DNA of 6,209 nt from Thermoleophilia bacterium (GTDB taxonomy: Bacteria > Actinomycetota > Thermoleophilia > Gaiellales > Gaiellaceae), in contig JAICTB010000137.1 of NCBI GenBank assembly GCA_025936595.1, positions 1-6,209 of the forward strand, read 5' to 3'. The notes under the pieces are model-generated. The model was given only the letters and a program-made list of their open reading frames with translations, was not told where the DNA came from and did no database searches. The position numbers and the translations under genes were made by a program. Each line of letters opens with the position of its first letter. The first letter of the stretch is position 1. Of this stretch, positions 6,090 through 6,209 are shown piece after piece.

Positions 6090-6171
6090 CCGGCGCCTCG
6101 CTACGTAAGTTGGCGCGGGTTGCCGTCGCGGTGGTCGCGGCGGTAGAGCCGCAATTACGAGGAGGCGCCGG
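6090..6171 (+). ncRNA. Structured leader of the IS110 element; candidate bridge-RNA segment or translation-control hairpin
   Basis: CCGGCGCCTC (6090-6099) is the exact reverse complement of GAGGCGCCGG (6162-6171), giving a 10-bp stem that closes directly on the transposase ATG. Inside, GTAAGTTG (6105-6112) pairs with CAATTAC (6152-6158) with one bulged G, and GCGGC (6137-6141) pairs with GCCGC (6148-6152) around a 6-nt loop; these two inner stems compete for base 6152. IS110-group elements are known to encode a bridge RNA in the non-coding end upstream of the transposase, and its last hairpin is the donor-binding loop. Assigning this structure to that role is inference. The right arm also covers four bases of the Shine-Dalgarno sequence. 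Confidence 0.4.
6160..6165 (+). promoter_or_regulatory. Shine-Dalgarno sequence of the IS110 transposase
   Basis: AGGAGG lies 6 nt before the ATG at 6172. It is the only strong, well-placed Shine-Dalgarno sequence on any gene in the window. Four of its six bases fall in the right arm of the 10-bp inverted repeat, so folding would hide it from the ribosome. Confidence 0.75.
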
Positions 6172-6209
6172 ATGTCTGAAGGTAGCTGGGTCGGGCTTGA
6201 TGTGCACGC
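6172..6209 (+). CDS. IS110-family transposase (DEDD recombinase), N-terminal fragment cut by window edge
   Basis: Only 12 full codons and two further bases are visible: MSEGSWVGLDVH, with Ala next. A hydrophobic strand carrying G(L/I)DVH or GIDVHK within the first 15 residues is the hallmark of IS110 transposases. Its Asp (Asp10 here) is the first acidic residue of the RuvC-like DEDD site. The enzyme is known to cut and join DNA at sites chosen by a bridge RNA in characterised members. The ATG is firm because AGGAGG lies 6 nt upstream. Intactness cannot be judged. Confidence 0.78.
   Translation, partial: MSEGSWVGLDVH

Larger units (their letters stand above)
6090..6209 (+). mobile_element. 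Left part of an IS110-family insertion sequence (left boundary not resolved, right end outside window)
   Basis: The call rests on the transposase N-terminus at 6172 and the structured non-coding leader before it. IS110 elements lack terminal inverted repeats and usually make no target duplication, so the exact left end cannot be read from one junction. I place the start at the outer base of the leader stem as a minimum; the true end lies there or further left, possibly near the promoter of the small minus-strand gene. Confidence 0.5.

Noticed and set aside
1..6209. CRISPR arrays, tRNA or rRNA genes, toxin-antitoxin pairs, prophage genes
   Set aside because: No regularly spaced repeats, cloverleaf pattern, rRNA-like sequence or relevant protein motifs were seen on either strand.

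Overview
The DNA is very GC-rich, and codon third positions are mostly G or C. Together with the gene families and the lack of Shine-Dalgarno sequences on most genes, this points to a high-GC actinobacterium. The small-protein and cyclase styles recall Thermoleophilia/Gaiellales-like or other poorly cultured Actinomycetota, but that placement is inference and no rRNA or tRNA is present to test it.

Layout. (1) 1-3227, minus strand: a very large secreted subtilisin-like protease. The start, signal peptide, I9 propeptide, S8 catalytic domain with a PA insert and an Fn3-like domain are all present; the C-terminus runs off the left edge. (2) 3228-3267: a 40-bp divergent promoter region. (3) 3268-4038, plus: fabI, enoyl-ACP reductase of fatty acid elongation, with every catalytic residue present. 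(4) 4039-4356: a 318-bp gap with a hairpin over the fabI stop codon, other inverted repeats and no convincing gene. (5) 4357-5670, plus: a fusion of an alpha/beta-hydrolase-like domain and a class III nucleotide cyclase; the hydrolase half has lost its nucleophile and apparently its His. (6) 5859-6044, minus: a small hypothetical gene whose frame continues convincingly past an amber stop to 5766, so it may be broken by a Trp-to-stop change. (7) About 6090-6209, plus: the left part of an IS110-family insertion sequence, with a structured leader and the first 12 codons of the transposase, cut by the right edge.

The genes do not form one pathway. FabI is housekeeping, the protease acts outside the cell, the cyclase fusion looks like a signalling protein, and the IS110 end is mobile DNA. 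What links them is how they start. Three genes (protease, fabI, cyclase) have a TANNNT box exactly 8 nt upstream of the start codon and no Shine-Dalgarno sequence; the small gene has one 6 nt upstream. This is the pattern of leaderless mRNAs, and it also fixes the protease start at a TTG. The IS110 transposase instead has a perfect AGGAGG partly buried in a 10-bp inverted repeat.

The best candidates for something new are the structured IS110 leader (a possible bridge RNA or translation switch), the hydrolase-like domain that appears to have become a sensor for a cyclase, and the amber-interrupted small gene.
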